The notes under the pieces were generated by a model. That model was given only the letters and a program-made list of their open reading frames with translations. It was not told where the DNA came from and did no database searches. From positions 59,064 to 123,063 of the forward strand of contig NZ_JASCIR010000020.1 of assembly GCF_029968095.1 (NCBI RefSeq): 64,000 nt of DNA, in the 5' to 3' direction. Source of the stretch: Streptomyces solicavernae (GTDB taxonomy: Bacteria > Actinomycetota > Actinomycetes > Streptomycetales > Streptomycetaceae). Of this stretch, positions 63,646-64,000 are shown piece by piece. The position numbers and the translations under genes were made by a program. Each line of letters starts with the position of its first letter. Positions within the stretch are counted from its first letter, which is position 1.

Positions 63646-63708
63646 CGGTGACTCCTGTCTTCGGTACCGCAGTCATTCTCGCGCACCCCGCTTCGGGCCG
63701 CGCTTCGA

Positions 63709-63762
63709 CGAAAAACAAAAAGGACCCTTGGTCCCAGCGTGAACGCTGGGACCAAGGGTCCT
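63709..63762 (-). terminator. rRNA operon terminator
   Basis: 20-bp near-perfect stem (AGGACCCTTGGTCCCAGCGT and its complement) with a 2-4 nt loop and then, on the minus strand, TTTTTGTTTTTC. Textbook intrinsic terminator 11 nt past 5S. Confidence 0.95.
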
Positions 63763-63772
63763 CCTAAGAATT

Positions 63773-63891
63773 GTTCGGCGGCGTCCTACTCTCCCACAGG
63801 GTCCCCCCTGCAGTACCATCGGCGCTGTGAGGCTTAGCTTCCGGGTTCGGAATGTAACCGGGCGTTTCCCTCACGCTATGACCACCGAAAC
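63773..63891 (-). rRNA. rrf: 5S ribosomal RNA
   Basis: About 119 nt. On the minus strand it reads GTTTCGGTGGTCATAGCGTG... to ...GTAGGACGCCGCCGAAC, with the internal CCGAACCCGGAAGCTAAG typical of actinobacterial 5S. The terminal stem (5' GTTCGGYGG-like/3') pairs as expected. Last gene of an rRNA operon entering from the right. Confidence 0.96.
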
Positions 63892-64000
63892 CCTATGAAG
63901 TATCCCGTTGAGAACGGGACGCTGAACAGGGCAGCGAACAAGCACACTCTTTAGTTGAGTAATTGTTCAGCCGACAGCAGCTGTTCGTTACTTCAGAACT
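63892..64000 (-). other. 23S-5S internal transcribed spacer
   Basis: A/T-richer sequence with a CCCGTT-GAG-AACGGG hairpin (63904..63918) likely used in processing. The 23S 3' end is not recognised inside the window. Confidence 0.75.

Overview
The window is chromosomal DNA of a Streptomyces-type actinomycete. The evidence is the very high GC, strong G/C bias at codon third positions, many GTG and TTG starts preceded by GGAGG, frequent ATGA/GTGA stop-start overlaps, and marker genes such as a SepF-like division protein, streptogrisin-type proteases, an Rpf/LysM muralytic enzyme and a DmdR/IdeR-type iron box. From memory (not checked here) the gene order resembles the conserved core region around SCO1738-SCO1790 of S. 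coelicolor. I see no prophage, integrase, transposase, CRISPR array or tRNA. A ribosomal RNA operon enters at the right end: 5S rRNA and the 23S-5S spacer, minus strand.

Left part (1-20 kb): an SRPBCC protein; an error-prone polymerase pair, dnaE2 plus a catalytically degenerate Y-family (ImuB-like) protein, behind a near-perfect LexA box; a YhgE-like membrane protein; two tandem secreted streptogrisin-like proteases; a Cys-rich-tailed DUF5685-like gene broken by a one-base frameshift; sepF-like; an acyl-CoA dehydrogenase behind a TetR-style palindrome; a 14-TM drug exporter; a membrane mannosyltransferase; a PAP2 phosphatase; an I78 protease inhibitor; and a glycosyltransferase coupled to an unknown protein.

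20-27 kb: a branched-chain-amino-acid-type ABC system. A periplasmic-binding lipoprotein and an Mtb12-like lipoprotein diverge from an Ada-like Cys/His membrane protein, a single-chain LivH-LivM-LivG fusion and LivF. The two ATPases are asymmetric: LivF has Arg for the Walker A Lys, and LivG has a damaged signature motif, so together they predict one good and one degenerate ATP site. An rpf gene follows convergently.

27-46.5 kb, mostly minus strand: aroH-tyrA-cmk-plsC-der (aromatic amino acids, CMP kinase, lysophosphatidate acyltransferase, ribosome GTPase); a NrtR-like Nudix regulator with an ADP-ribosylglycohydrolase behind a long perfect inverted repeat; rluB, scpB, scpA, an RHH-like small protein and a ParA ATPase (chromosome organisation); ald; a STAND/TPR ATPase; an ADP-ribose pyrophosphatase; and pyrG.

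46.5-64 kb: GH15 glucoamylase-like enzyme, PucR regulator, glycosyltransferase, recN, nadK, tlyA, a small conserved protein, an SCP2 protein, an iron-box-controlled FecCD-FecCD-FecE uptake operon without its binding protein, a NagD-like HAD phosphatase, a DUF1015 protein, an extraordinary Arg/Asp/Gly-repeat TPR protein, and the 5S rRNA with a strong terminator. Short in-frame or intergenic tandem repeats recur throughout the window, several of them at protein domain joints or in operator regions.
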